Assembly (NCBI GenBank): GCA_016630955.3
Contig: CM049985.1
Coordinates: 186,001-250,000, forward strand
Source: Didymella arachidicola
Lineage: Eukaryota; Ascomycota; Dothideomycetes; Pleosporales; Didymellaceae
Direction of reading: 5' to 3'
DNA length: 64,000 nt
Of the stretch, positions 1 to 12,158 are shown piece after piece. The translations under genes and the position numbers were made by a program. The first letter of the stretch is position 1; every line of letters starts with the position of its first letter. The notes under the pieces were generated by a model that did no database searches, was not told the origin of the DNA, and was given only the letters and a program-made list of their open reading frames with translations.

Positions 1-691
1 CTGCAGCGACCCAAATTGGACGGTGTAGTCGAGTAAGAACTGCCAGTCAGTCATTGTCTCGCTCTTGGCCCAGACCTTGACGTTCAGCTTGTCGAGGCGA
101 GTGACGGCTGGCCCACACGGCCCCAGGTCAAAGAACTTGAAGTTGGGGTTCATGGCCTTGTCTGCCACCTCGGAGATGTAGATGGGGTCTCGCTGGCCCT
201 CAATGTGTAGTGTGAAGAAGGTGTCGGCCATGCGACCTGCAGTGATGTTCTCGAGCCTCTTCTGGCGGATCAGTGGGCTGGCATTGGTCCACTCGAGCGT
301 CGAGCGGCGGCGCAAGCCCTTGTTTGGCCTGACGGGCATGGCGGGCTTGCGCAGGCTGGCATGGTCGAATTGGTCTTCGTCGCCGATGGTTGTAAGGTCG
401 CTCGACGAGCGCGAATGGACCAAGGGCTTGCCTTCGCGCAGAGCCAGCGTCTTGGTCGGCGACTTGAGGGTGCTCGGTAGGGCATCATCGTCAATCGTCT
501 TGCCGCGGGACGTCGCGGGGGCGAGGGACAGGGTGAGGTTGCGGAGGGTGATGCCTTGGAGGTGTCTGAGCTTGCGGTTCTACGAGGGTCAGAGGCAGCA
601 CGGTGACATGGCGAGCCATACACACATAAGGCAGCAACCAGGGCCGCTCGCGCGGTGGAGGGAGCAGCTCCGGCTGGGGGCGCTGGGCCAT
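1..691 (-). CDS. UVRAG/Vps38-like autophagy protein, truncated by window edge
   Basis: This is the N-terminal part of a UV-radiation-resistance-associated/Vps38-type protein, a subunit of the class III PI3-kinase complex in endosomal sorting and autophagy. The coding strand is minus and the 3' part lies beyond base 1. Exon 1 (626-691) encodes a proline-rich start ending in PWLLPY. A 46-bp intron (580-625, donor GTGTGT) joins it to exon 2, beginning NRKLRHLQGITLRNLTL, a block I recognise from fungal family members. Further in, a C2-like stretch contains FTLHIEGQRDPIYISEV and KFFDLGPCGP. Without the intron the frame is closed by TAG. An in-frame ATG at 742 would add 17 residues. The gene is head to head with the mL67 gene. 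Family assignment is by recall. Confidence 0.75.
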
Positions 692-914
692 GGTGGGTAG
701 CAATGGAGACTCGCTGACCTCATGGTCGGGCTGCAGGGACAAAGAGGAGCAGAGCGCGTCGACTGCGCAGTGGTGGTGCTGCGCGCGGGAGACGAGCTCA
801 ACTCCGCGGAAAAGTGGGTCCGCCGAACTTCACGAACTTTTGAGTGTCGTGCTGCTGGCCATCGTCGCCGCCCATTGTCGTCGCCCACCGTCGCCGTCCA
901 TTGTCACCGCCGCC
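692..914. promoter_or_regulatory. Bidirectional promoter between UVRAG-like and mL67 genes
   Basis: The two start codons are only 223 bp apart, so both genes must share this upstream region. Its mL67-proximal part (about 858-914) is a degenerate minisatellite with four units of about 13-14 bp built on cattgtcgtcgccc-like sequence, ending at the mL67 ATG. Promoter role is inferred from position; no TATA box is evident. Confidence 0.5.
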
Positions 915-2495
915 ATGACGCGCAACCTCGCCCGCCTGCGGTACCGCCTGCCCCCGGCGCCCGTGTCGTTCGAGGGCATCGACGCGGGCCGCATCCGCCT
1001 GCTGGAGAAGAAGGTGGCCCAGTACGTCGTGCGCCAGTCGAACCCGCGCCACGTCAAACTCCAGACGGTCGTCAACAGCAGGGCGAAGCCGCTGCCGACG
1101 GGCAAGTCGCTGGTGCGCCCCATCAAGCCCTACACGCTGCGCGACGTGGTCGACCCCGACGGCACCGCCCGCCACGGCCAGATCATCTACGTCTTCCGCA
1201 GCATCAAGACCAACCAGGTCATCTACTCGCTGCAGGAGCTGCTGGACGTACGTAGAGTCGCTTTGTACTGCTTCTTACATCTTCACGTGCTGATTCTGTA
1301 GGACCACCACCTCGCCCAGCTGCCCTTCATCGGCAAGCACTCGGTCCCCGCCCAGCTGCGCCCTGACGAGTGGACGCCGCACTGCGTCATCACCTTTGCG
1401 ACCCCCGAGCAGGGCCACAATGCCTACCGCAAGCTGCGCGAGTTCCGCAAGCTGCACGAGCTGTCGTGGGAGAAGACCAACCCCGGCTGGAAGCAGCTCA
1501 ACATCGAGCAGCGCATCAAGAAGATCATGGACCAGCGCGCCAACACGAGCGCCGACCTGGCCGAGGTCCTGCGCATCCAGGAGACACACGGCGCGCAGAT
1601 GGCCGCAGCCCTCGAGGAGCAGCAGCAAAAGGCCGCCGACTTCATGCACAAGAAGTGGGCCTCGATCGACTCCATCGCAAATCCCCCCGCCGACGCGCAG
1701 AAGCAGGCCGCCAGCGTCAAGTGGCTCGAGCACGAGATCCGCCGCCTCACCCAGAAGATGAAGATGAAGCACATGCAAAAGGACGAGGACCAGAAGCGCC
1801 TCGAAGCCGCCCGCGCCAGCCACGAAACCCGCCTCAGGCGCGTCCAATACGCCCTCCGCAAAGCCGAGCAGCTCAAGACGCTCCAAGCTGACCTCACCGC
1901 CAAAGCCGCCCCCGCAAACGAGCCCGGCGCCCAGGAAAAACTCGACGACCTGCACGCCCAAGCCGCCGCCCTGCGCGCCTCCCTCGAGAACCCGGACCCC
2001 ACCCGCTCCCAGGAACACCTCGACGTTGACGCCGACACCCTCGACCGCCACACCGCGTCCATCGCCGCCCTCGAAGCCGCCTTCGAAGCCAAGCACCACC
2101 TCGACACCCGCGACCACTACATCGCCCGCTCCGTCCTGCCCGCCGTCCTCAAGAAGCCCCTGCCCACACCCTACACCCTCGACGGCGTCAGCGTCATGTG
2201 GGCCGACATGCAGGACGCCCTGTACGCTGCCGGCTCGTGGCCCGACGCCATCGCCCACGAGACGCTGCCCGTCAACCGCGTGCGCGACGCAACCGCATAC
2301 CTCTCCGCCGAGGAATTCGAAATCGAAAAGAGGCGCGAAGTCGACTCCATCCTGGCGACCCTGCGCCCCGACGAGCTGCACGAGTCCGAGGCGGATAAAG
2401 TCGAATTGTACTCGCAGCTCGATGAGCCCGCACAGAAAACGGGCGTGCTGGGTATGCTGGGCAAGGTGAATCCCTTCAAGACCGCATCGGCGTGA
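915..2495 (+). CDS. MHR1: Mitochondrial large-subunit protein mL67 / Mhr1 family
   Basis: Two exons (915-1247 and 1302-2495) flank a 54-bp intron with donor GTACGT and acceptor CTGTAG; splicing gives about 508 residues. The N-terminal 200 residues (LARLRYRLPPAPVSFEGID, then RHGQIIYVFRSIKTNQVIYS) match the Mhr1/mL67 family, known in yeast as a mitochondrial ribosomal protein that also acts in mtDNA recombination and transcription. The C-terminal half is charged and coiled-coil-like (KMKMKHMQKDEDQKRLEAA). The start was chosen at the first ATG in the open frame, directly after the minisatellite. It is GC-rich with strong codon bias, as expected of a highly expressed housekeeping gene. Confidence 0.85.
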
Positions 2496-4377
2496 GCGCT
2501 TGTAGATTTGTTGTATTATATTGCGTGGTTGGGATTAGTGTACAATACCACTTTTGTTCTGACTGTTGACGTTTATTTTCATGCGCCGCAGAAGCCAACG
2601 CCTGCATGTACGCTCAGACCGCTTCCTATCAAACAGACCGAGGGCCCGAGATCCATATATCCTGTGCCGAAGGACATACATAATCACCAACCCCGCATCT
2701 TTGAATTACTCTCTGCGTAAGTAGGGGCACAGCAGGTATGTGGTAGTGTTACTGCCAGCTTCTCAGCAATACCTGGGCAGCGCATATAACCACTTCCCAT
2801 GCGCGCTTAACTCCTCGTTTCAAGGTGCGAGAATAAAGAAAGAGCAACGTAGTATCTCCGTGACTTTGACGTCCATGATAGCGGAGTACGGTGCTGATAG
2901 AAATACAAAGGGAGGGGGTTAGGGAAATATGTTTCTCAGGTAGGCTAGACACTTTGGATTAATCGTTTCCATCGCTGGTAAATTCAAGGAGAGGGGCACG
3001 GCTATATCCGCCTATTCTCACTATAGGCAAGTCGCGGATAGGATAGAGATAACGCAGTCGTGAAACACGTGTGCACATTGCGCGCAAGTCCAAGCTTTAA
3101 ATCAAACATTTTGGGGATATGTGGAGAGACGGTTTGAGTTTTGAAAACACACCTCGACACCGCGGCATGTAAAGAATTTTTTGGCCTTTTGGTGGGGATT
3201 TTTGGTAGGTGTTGCGCGAGGAGGAGTTTTGATACGATACGTCGTGTCTGTCTTTTAGCCTAGAGGTCTCCTGGCTAAGCGGTGGATTTTATAGATGTCC
3301 ATCAGGAAACATCGGTTGAACAGAATGCGCTTTTGGTTGCATCTCCGGATCACAGCAAGCACAGCAAACATACGCGTAGTAGCTGGCTTCTTTGATTTGC
3401 GGGTCACATAAATTTTGACATCGATACAGAAGCTGCTGTGAGACCAGCTTTTCAGAAATCGGAAGCAGGGCGAGCCATCGCACGACTCTCGAAGTCTTTT
3501 GATGCACTGAAAAGCGGGAGAAAAGCGGAGAGCATCAAAAATCTAGCCGTATACTTTGATTTTATGTGACTTTGAGTTTGAATGTCTGGGGGGATGTGCG
3601 TGATGGAGGTGTGCTTTTATAGAAGGGAGAAGTATTCCGCGCGGAACGATCAACACGACATGTGATTGGAACGTTTAGTTTCTGGAACATGTTCATGACG
3701 TGTACGGCCTCTGGATATTAATATAGTGTTTGTTTATACCTCATTCATAGACGTGATTGTGTCGCGCAAAGTACACAACGCGCTACATGAGACACTGAAC
3801 AGCCTTGATTTGAAAGTAAAGACTGGGATGCTGACACAGTGACTTTTTGAACTTTGAGTGAACAGAACAGACAAACAGCTTGAAGGAGACATGTTTGGAA
3901 GACGTAGATGGATCAACCATGCACGCTCATCTTGGCGCTTTCGAAACTATGTGAAGCTTCAAACTTTTGGGAGAGGATTAGCCTCAAGACTACACAGGTA
4001 TGCAAACTTTGCTTTACAATGTATCTTCGTCTGCTGAGAAGGTTTAGATACCCTGCATATTGCATTGTGTCATACTGCATCTCGGCATGTCACTGAAGAT
4101 GATCAGGTGCTTTCTGGCCAATTGGCACCACAGGACCACTGTGGGCTGATGCGCAAGATTTGAGTTGGTTGGCGACTGGATATCAAGCAGATGTGAGAAC
4201 GGTGATATCCTGAGAGGAATGCAGGCCACTTCACAATAGCTGGACCGTCGGGCCAACTGTTTGAGGGACTTGTCCGCACAGACCATGCGTGCAACCATGT
4301 CTGTCTGACCAACGTCCAACCCGCACTTTACGCAGAAGACTCTTCTGCATCAAACTATCCATACCGAGCTTCAGGTC
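2496..4377. other. Intergenic region without a supportable gene
   Basis: About 1.9 kb with only short reading frames of under 95 codons on both strands. None shows family motifs, splice-consistent extension or codon bias like the flanking genes. It probably holds the 3' UTR of mL67 and upstream DNA of the APH-like gene. I saw no clear repeat. Confidence 0.5.
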
Positions 4378-5781
4378 ATGTCTACACTGATCGCGACAGG
4401 CTTACGTGGCTGCAGCGTCCGTGGCTGTGTGCATGTCGCGGAACGGTACTCTGGTAGTTGTATGATCTGTGGAAACCACTATTGCTGCAAACATCTTGCG
4501 TCATCGTATCATGATTGCCCTTCCGCAGTACGTCCTGTACCAACTTGCACAATTTCTGTTACAGAGACTTACCAGCGTTCTAGGAAGAAGACCCAACTAC
4601 GTATTCTTTGGCATACACAGATGCAAAGAACAATCATCTTAACGCCCTACTGAACAAGATCAACCCAGATGCTCTTGCAGCAGCAGCAAGCGTGCATCGG
4701 GGTAATGTCCCGTGTCGTCTTCCGGCATTCGACCCTGGAACTTGCAGCAAGGCAAGACTGGAAATGGTTTCCAAACAGTGTGGGGGCCAGAACTGTCACC
4801 TCGATATCACATTCGAAGACGGAGTGACATGGCTGGCCAGAATCCGACTCAACGATCCTCTCCTGCCTCCGCGTGAAGCGCAAAACCACGTCTTCTTAAG
4901 CGAAGTGGCAACGTTGGAGTTCCTCCAAGACCTCAATACCAGCTCCTCGCATCTACCGTTACCAGCTAGAAGGTGCGAACAATCCAGTCGGCTCATCGTA
5001 CGTGCTTATGGAGAAGCTTCCGGGTAAGCCACTTGACTGGGCCTCGGCCACCCGAGATCAACGCACCCTTATCATGGAACAGTTGGCCAGTCTGTACATG
5101 GAGATTGAGAAATACCCACTCCCCATGATGGGATCTATGGCGCTTTCAGAAACCCCTGGATCCATCGGTTCATTCGCTCAAGAACCCTGGTTTGAAGCAC
5201 CAGACAAACCGCTGGGTCCATTTCCAACTTTGGAAGCTGCATACAGGGCGGTCATTACCCAGCACTTGCAGATGCTTCGCAGCGGAGAAGTATCAAGTCT
5301 CCCGTTGGAAAACTACCTTTCCTTCCTGTGGCGGCTTCAGACTCTGCCTCAACTTGTAACAACATCCGTCTCCAGCTGTGGCCCTTACTATCTGAAGCAC
5401 TACGATGACAAAGGCGATCATATCCTTGTGGATGACGACTTCAACATAACCGGGGTCATTGACTGGGAATTTGCATCTGCGGAGCCAAAGGAACTCGCAT
5501 TCAGCTCACCATGTATGATGTGGCCCGTTGGGCAATTTTACGATGGGAGTAACTCGCTATCTGACGAAGAGCTTGTCTTTGCGCAAGTGTTCGCAAAGCG
5601 AGGCCGTAGCGACTTGTCCAATCTGGTGCTAGAAGGCCGTCCATGGCAGCGATATGCGTTCTTCCTAGGAGGGGGCATTCTGCAGGATAGGGCCAAGTTT
5701 GAGGCTCTTTTTAGAGGCCTCAGGGAGTCGTGGGAGGGGAGTAATCAGAGACATGGCATCGTACAAGGATTGGTATCGTGA
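4378..5781 (+). CDS. AN1-finger/APH-fold kinase-like protein with a frame break
   Basis: The protein starts with an AN1-like zinc finger (GCSVRGC...SGSCMICGNHYCCKHL...YHDC) and continues into an aminoglycoside-phosphotransferase-fold domain common in fungi (FEDGVTWLARIRL, SYVLMEKLPGKPLDW, GDHILVDDDFNITGVIDWEFA). Exon 1 is 4378-4527. A 56-bp intron (4528-4583) restores the frame into EEDPTTYSLAYTDAK. At about 4923-4930 the open frame changes by one register with no GT...AG pair to explain it: upstream reads TLEFLQ, downstream reads KTSIPAPRIYRYQLEG. A loss of two A residues from an A-run would explain this, so the gene is either a recent pseudogene or carries a sequence error. The substrate is unknown; fungal members are rarely true drug kinases. 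Confidence 0.7.
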
Positions 5782-6583
5782 GAATTTAGGGAATTACCTG
5801 GCGATTTATCCTGAGCTCCTAAAGTTCTTGGAACAAGACCAATGCTCGCCCATGTAGCATAGGTGAATGAGGAAAGATACTCCTACTGAATTGCAGTTGC
5901 AGTATACCCGCAGCTCTGCCTAGCTAGCAATCGTAGCAATGTATGGCATTCCCTACGCATCCTTGAAACCTTGGTGAGTCAGTCATTTAATTGGTCGATG
6001 CTCACACGTCTTCAGCCACGAAGCCCGTGGCTGTATTTGGGCTACATACTGCAGAATGCGTTCCGGACGCCAACCTGTCTTTCTACTTCCAATAAGATAT
6101 ATCTAAAGGAAGTTATAATATTAGATCTAATTTAAAAACATACTTAAGAAGCACAAAGTCTGTAGATTCTAACAAATATTCTTATCTATTCCTATTGAAT
6201 GGTATCACTTTATAATACCACATGTTTCGAAGTACTATAGAGATAGCGAATAGATTTAATGCTAGGAAAGGAGTTAGGCATAGTGAATCATAGATCGATC
6301 GGTATATATGTTCCTGTCCAACAGAGCACTTTAAGTCCAACCTGACAGTAACTATACGCATTACTCGCCCTGCTAACCCACATACCATCACTACACGGGC
6401 ATAAGGTGCACCCTGTTGACAGTCCTGTCACCATTAATTCATAACGTACGACACATGCCTGTGAATGAGCATGCGTTGTTCAGAGCACCCACCACTCCCG
6501 CCAACTCATTACCAATATTCACGCTATCTCGGATCATATACCAAAACTTCGTGATATTTGTCTCAAGTACTCATAAGTAGACC
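5782..6583. other. Intergenic region with AT-rich patch
   Basis: No gene seen. From about 6085 to 6300 composition drops to strongly AT-rich, with many TATA/TTAA words, unlike the flanks. This resembles a short RIP-decayed repeat relic, but I found no terminal repeats. Confidence 0.4.
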
Positions 6584-6949
6584 ATGTCCCGGCGATACCC
6601 AGCGTACTTGGCAAGGTACAGTGTGCGGCCAGTCAGTCCGCCCTACCAGCGCCCTCGCCGAAGAAGCTACTCAGACCTGCCGCCTCCCCCGACCGATCCT
6701 TTTGGGATGCGATATGACGCGAACATGTCTCCAGAGCCGTTGTACAGTGGCATACCCCAAAACGAATCTACGTGGCTAGAGTTACCTGGGAAAAGGAGAC
6801 CGTATGGTCCGCGACCCCGCCCATATGAGTATGATAGTGACGAAGAAACGGAGGATGAGCACCACGCTCAGCAAGCGCAGGCTGAACAGGAAGACTTGTT
6901 GGCAGCCCTAGATTTGGAGATCACCGAATGGAGGAAGTGGTGGCCGTGA
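6584..6949 (+). CDS. Small hypothetical protein, Arg/Pro-rich then acidic
   Basis: A single-exon frame of 121 codons from ATG to TGA. The first 50 residues are rich in Arg, Pro and Tyr (RPRRRSYSDLPPPPTDPFG), the middle is acidic (DSDEETEDE) and the end is a predicted helix finishing EITEWRKWWP. No signal peptide, membrane segment or known domain is visible, so it is probably intrinsically disordered. The marked compositional domains make it more credible than the random frames nearby. Function unknown. Confidence 0.45.
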   Translation: MSRRYPAYLARYSVRPVSPPYQRPRRRSYSDLPPPPTDPFGMRYDANMSPEPLYSGIPQNESTWLELPGKRRPYGPRPRPYEYDSDEETEDEHHAQQAQAEQEDLLAALDLEITEWRKWWP

Positions 6950-7106
6950 AGGTTTCGGGGAAGAATTTCGAATGTATGTGTGGTGAATGCTGTGACCCCA
7001 CAGACCACCGTTAAGCGTAAGATATCCCATCAGTGAAGAAAGACTTGGTATTCTTGATGATATTTAATTACTTTTCGCCTTCTACCAGCTCGTAATGCTT
7101 CACAGC

Positions 7107-8997
7107 TCAAACGCGGAAGGAATTGACGTTTGTCTTTAGGAAATCGTACGTGTCCGACCTGAAGTTGTCATCCAACTGCCCGTTGCTGTTCGCTTTGAAT
7201 TCGATCAGCTTTTTGCTTGTGCTCCACTGCGGCCAATTGGGTAGGGAGATGCCCACATTGGGGTCGAGGTTGTAGATGAAGTTGTAGTAGTATCCTCGAA
7301 TCGACTTGGCTGCGTTGTTAGGCAAGATGCCGTAGAAAACCTGCAGTAGATCTGAGCCGTGAAAGGTGCCAAGAATTGGGGTCCCGTAATCATAGGTGGC
7401 AAGGTAGGACCACGACTTCACGCTCGGGTTGACCTGCGCAGACACTTCAAGGAAGACGCGACGCGTGAGTGTGAAAGTCAGATCTCCAAGGATAGCGGAG
7501 ACGCGCTTGAACTGTGAGTACCAGTTATTAAGCAGACCAGTGCGGAAGGGACTGCCATCTTCAGTGATCGTCTGATATGTACCCAGGAGCTGGTCGATCT
7601 GCGTAGGCTGCGCATTGTTGAAGAAGACCGTCGAGAAGTAGGTTGACAGCTCACTTGTCGTAGTAAGATTCGGGGTGAAGAGTCCAAAGAGCGTACCCTC
7701 GTCCTCTTGGTCGCCGACTATGAAGGGGACCTTTGCATACTGGCCGGATGCAATAAGGAGCTCGGGTGATTGAGTGATAGCAGTGCCGTCAGGGCGAGGC
7801 AAGTACGACAAGTTCACGGTGAAATAACTCAAAATTCCCGGAACTGAGTTGGCAGCTTGTAGAAACTGATTGTAGGGCACTTGGCGAAGACAGGCGAGCG
7901 TGTCGGGGGAGCCGGAGCACCCAGCAGCCTTGACCACCTGAGGCTTATCAGCAAAAGTCTTTTCCAATGCAAAGCATCGCTTACTGTGTCGTAGATCAGC
8001 TGACCCTTGGGGCAATCGACGGGGTCTGCAGGTACGACGGAACCACTGTTCATGATTCCACCTCTGAAGAGCGCCTTTCCCTTATAAGTGTGGTCACCAC
8101 CGTACAAAAGCATCTGGTCTAAGACCGAGATCGCACCAGCGCTCTCGCCCCAGATGGTTACCTGGGTCAAAGTCAGTAATTCAGCGTCATCATCGGGAAT
8201 GTGATGGAGCGCTCACCTTGTCAGGATCACCACCAAACGCTGCGATGTTGTCTGCAACCCACTGTAGACCCAGGCGCTGATCAAGCAGGCCCAAGTTGGC
8301 AGAGCCGTCGGCAAGAACCTCCTTCCCCGGAAGAAAACCGAAACCACCGACGCGATAGTTGACTGCCACAAAAATCACGGGCTTGCCCTGAGCAACCGAG
8401 TCGGCTACAATCGAGGTACCATCGTACATGGCAGTTCTGGTCGCAAATCAGCATTAGTGCAACAAACATCATCCATATGAGCACTCACCCGCCAAGTTCG
8501 AATCCTCCACCAAACTAGTTATGGTCAGCAAGAATGAAGAAGACTTTTTTTATTAAATCACTCACAATCCAGAAGAGTACTGGCAACTTGGCGTTGGCCG
8601 CGGTGCCTGCAGGCCGTTGTACATTGATGGTCAAGCAGTCTTCTCCAGCATTGGTAACGGCCTGGAAGAGTGGTGTGTTGAGGATCGTGCCAATGACATT
8701 GACGGGGAATGCTGCAGGGTCGACTGAAAAGAAGAACTGAGGACACGCTCTGGCAGATCCAGTGCCATCGATCGTACCAAGGCTGGAGGTCAGTGGCTGA
8801 GGTGGCTTAAGTCGTAGTTGTCCAACCGGAGGCTGAGCGTAGGGAATTGCATTGAAGGACTCTACGTTGGAGGCGCTCTTGCCGAGCACTGTAGCTTGCG
8901 GAGAAGGAGCAACGACTGTGGGTCCAGCACGTTTCTCAACATGAGCTGGGGCAGCGAGTGCCAGAGGTAGGAATGACAGAAGAGTGGCGACCTTCAT
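7107..8997 (-). CDS. Secreted type-B carboxylesterase/lipase
   Basis: Five exons on the minus strand (8997-8566, 8514-8489, 8436-8217, 8161-7985, 7937-7107), all phases consistent, give 560 residues with a 26-bp micro-exon encoding FGGGFELGG, the oxyanion-hole region. The start has a signal peptide (MKVATLLSFLPLALAAPA) followed by a Kex2-like KR. The alpha/beta-hydrolase triad is visible: Ser233 in GESAG, Glu365 in EDEGTLF and His478 in FHGSDL. Introns are 47-55 bp. The family (Candida rugosa lipase-like, COesterase) hydrolyses lipid or other esters outside the cell. Exact substrate cannot be read from sequence. Confidence 0.92.
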
Positions 8998-10962
8998 GGC
9001 GACGACTGAGCGAAGGTTCTTCTAACAGTGAAGGGGAGAGCGAGTGCTGCGATGCTAAATCATGCTTAGCACCTGCTCGGCATCCTTAAGTATGGTTGCC
9101 ATGACTCCTTCACGAGCAAAACTTCTGTCCTCCCCATCTTGCTCGGCATCTGGAGAAATGTCTGGTAGATCCAGGTGACTTGTTCTCCCAAACGAATTCG
9201 TACAACCTCCATGAGTGCAGAAGCCCCCGGCTTACATGGCTCAGCACCGAGTCTGCATTGAAGATCGAACCCATTTTTGGCTCATGAGCATCAAATCGCA
9301 CTCGGAACCCTCCACTAGATGGCCTTAGCAGGGGCATTGACCAACAGGGCTTCGCCATATCGTCTCGAAACGCCGGGGGTACTTTGTAGCAATCACTGGA
9401 CGAACAACGGAGGCAGCGGCTTTCTGGATCCCGAACATTCGCCATTTGGGTCATGAGGTGGATCCGTTCTTAGCTCTCCAGTAAGGGGACCTGGCGAATC
9501 ACAGCAACTCGTACCTACATTAGAGCTGATCGATTTCGTGAATTATAGTGCTTACAGCTAGCATGCGCAGTGACCTGTCGACAACGTCTAGTTTATCCAT
9601 CCCTCAACTGTCAGCGCAAATACACACTTTTTCCCTCTACTCGCAAACATCAATACGAGGACGCCGAGATGGCAGTACTCGCAGGGCAATGTAAAAATGC
9701 CGAGCTCGCCGTACGGGTGACGGCTCTTTCAGCCTAGGCAGTGGTCGTGTCCCGTTTTTGTGGAGCGATTTCTCGGAGGTATTTCGAAAAAGGTACAAAC
9801 GCAAACCTTCCACCGGCGCTGTTGCCGTTCGCAGGTGGCTTGCTTGCTTTGCGGAGAGCGAAAATGCGGGGTATCGATACTGCGAGTCAGCCTTCTCAAG
9901 TCCTTGACCACACCCTTATTGAAGCTTCTTATGTCCAGCGAATCTGAGTGCAAAGATGGGCCTCGGGAGTACTTTTTCTTCCGTGAGCTTGACACGGAGC
10001 TCTCATGTGAAGGCCAATAGATGTCTTGGGCAATATCGAAATGTTTCTTTTCGGTAACTTTGTGGCTTTGGCGAAAGTAATTGCAACCTGACGCGGACCG
10101 CCCTCAAGCTCAGATTGAGCGATTTGTAGCTTGAGCGGTGCCCTCTGGATGCTCGGGCGACGGAACAATTCGTGTATGAGTTCGCTGGCCGGCAGCAGAG
10201 CACGCATCTTGTGCAGGGCGTTTCGCAGAGGAGGAAACGGGGCGAGTACAGTCTGGGCGAAGAAGGCAGCTCGTGGCGACGGTCAGTTTCTGCGCTAAGA
10301 TGCCAGCGCTACCCAGCGGATGTTTGCTACGTTGTCGCGTGCATGAATGTTAATGGGACGCGTCTGTGACCGGCGCTCTCCACGCGTCTTCAGCTGACAG
10401 ATCTAAAACGGGCAGGCGCACCACTCAACCTTTGCATCCCAGCACACACTTTACCATGCTTTTGTTGACAGAGAATCAATTTCCCCTTACGAATTCGAAT
10501 CTTACAACCTTACATCTTGACAACACTTGATGTTCTCCAGCAAGCACAGCTCTACCCTCGCCTTGGAGTATGACTTCCGAGAAGACTGTCGGAGGATGCT
10601 TTCGAATAGGCCACTCAGACTGAAATATTGTTCCACAAACTCTATAGACCTCACCACCCCCTCGTGACCTCCTCTTACGCGCAGTTGACTGCTATGACTA
10701 ATGACAACCACCGAGATAAGACGGTTATCAACGGGGCCGGTAACGCTCCCGAGTTCGGCGATTGACATGGCGAAAGACAGCACCACGATGATTGAAAAAG
10801 TACACACAAGCCCACCATCACAACAAGTATTTACAAGCTGATCTTTGACCGGCGCAAACATATCGAGCAGTAACCGACAACCACAGAAGACCTCACAGCT
10901 CAATTGAGCAACGAGTACAGTCCACAGATCCTCGCCACAAAACTCTCTCTCAACTCCCCACC
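8998..10962. other. Intergenic region without a supportable gene
   Basis: Nearly 2 kb upstream of two divergent genes (lipase on minus, amidotransferase on plus). Frames of 114 codons (9110-9454, minus) and 133 codons (10502-10903, minus) are open but show no domain or partner exon, and I do not call them. Likely long promoters or untranslated RNA. Confidence 0.45.
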
Positions 10963-11820
10963 ATGGCCCAAACCCTCCACATAGCCATCTTCAACACCGA
11001 CATCCCCGTCCCCTCAGTCTGCACAACCCGCGCCTCAACCTACGGCCAAATCTTCACCAACCTCCTCTCCGCAGCCGCAACACGAACATCCCCCAACCTG
11101 ACCGTAAAGTCCACAGAGTACGACACAAGGAATCTCGAATACCCCTCTTCTCTCTCCGCCATCGACCTAATCCTAATCACGGGCTCCATCCACTCAGCCT
11201 ACGACGACATTCCCTGGGTACACACACTAGAGCAATACATCGTCGACGTATACCGTGACTACCCCCGCGTGAAGTGGTTCGGGAGTTGTTTCGGACACCA
11301 GATGATTGCGCAGGCGTTGCTAAAAGAGTACGGTGTGCGCGTGCATGCCGATCCCAAGGGCCATGAGATTGGGGTTAAGAGGATAGCGATGGGTTCGAAG
11401 TTTAGATTGGATTTTGCGGAGCAGGGGTTTGAGGTGCCGGAGGCGGTGAGGATGCAGTTTGTTCATGGGGATTTTGTGAATGTGCCGGATTTGGATGGGT
11501 TGCCGGAGGGGTGGAGTGTGTTGGGGAGGACGGAGAGGTGTGAGAATCAGGGGATGATGGAGGTTGGGAGGGTGCTTACGTTTCAGGGGCATTTTGAGTT
11601 TGATCGTTTTGTTAATGGGGAGACGGTTAAGACGTTCTTTGCGAAGAGGGAGCCAGAGTGGTTGGACGAGGCCCTGAAGGCAATAAACGCAGATGATGAT
11701 GCTGAGCTGGCGGCAGAGATGGTGCTGCACTTCGCTATGCAGAAGATATCAGCTGGTCAGGATCCGACGTATAAGAAGGTTGGTGGGCTGGTCACGCCGC
11801 CTGAAGAAGTAGAGGTATGA
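10963..11820 (+). CDS. Class I glutamine amidotransferase-like protein
   Basis: An intronless gene of 285 residues. The family signature is the nucleophile elbow WFGSCFGHQ with Cys109 and the later FQGHFEFD, where His and Glu would complete the Cys-His-Glu triad; LILITGSIHSAYDD forms the usual glycine-rich loop. It resembles the stand-alone GMP-synthase-like GATase1 proteins of fungi, which lack a synthetase domain, so the acceptor is unknown. It may hydrolyse gamma-glutamyl bonds rather than feed a biosynthetic partner. The start is preceded by a good CACC context. Confidence 0.85.
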   Translation: MAQTLHIAIFNTDIPVPSVCTTRASTYGQIFTNLLSAAATRTSPNLTVKSTEYDTRNLEYPSSLSAIDLILITGSIHSAYDDIPWVHTLEQYIVDVYRDYPRVKWFGSCFGHQMIAQALLKEYGVRVHADPKGHEIGVKRIAMGSKFRLDFAEQGFEVPEAVRMQFVHGDFVNVPDLDGLPEGWSVLGRTERCENQGMMEVGRVLTFQGHFEFDRFVNGETVKTFFAKREPEWLDEALKAINADDDAELAAEMVLHFAMQKISAGQDPTYKKVGGLVTPPEEVEV

Positions 11821-12158
11821 AACCTTCGAAATTGCTCGTATAATACTTTACATAGACTAGGTCCCTGAATGTAGACCTTTGGAATGCCGCTGTTGAGCAT
11901 GCCCATGGAGATGACAACGACAGTGACGCGAGCTTGAAACGTTCTGAGCCGTACTACGTGCTCTTCCGGGTCGAGCCGACAAACGCGGAAAGGGATCAGT
12001 GAAGCAGTTGGCCAGTCTGCATCCTCCGTACGTTTTCCGCCACAAGACTTCCACATGTTAAGAGGAAGTCGCCCCATTAAATCCACCCGGTACGCCTTGC
12101 TAAAACAGACCCTCCCAACCTGAAGTGTACTCAATCGAGTACAGCCTCGCTCTGCCTC
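11821..12158. other. Convergent 3' intergenic spacer
   Basis: The 338-bp gap between two convergent genes; probably both 3' UTRs and transcription ends. No gene or repeat seen. Confidence 0.4.

Noticed and set aside
1275..2381. 368-codon frame on the minus strand
   Set aside because: It is the mirror of the GC-rich mL67 coding strand, has Gly/Val/Leu-rich low-complexity translation and no motif.
9110..9454. 114-codon frame, minus strand
   Set aside because: No motif, no splice-consistent extension, and no codon bias like the lipase next to it.
10502..10903. 133-codon frame, minus strand
   Set aside because: Open by chance as far as I can tell; hydrophobic stretch but no signal peptide or family.
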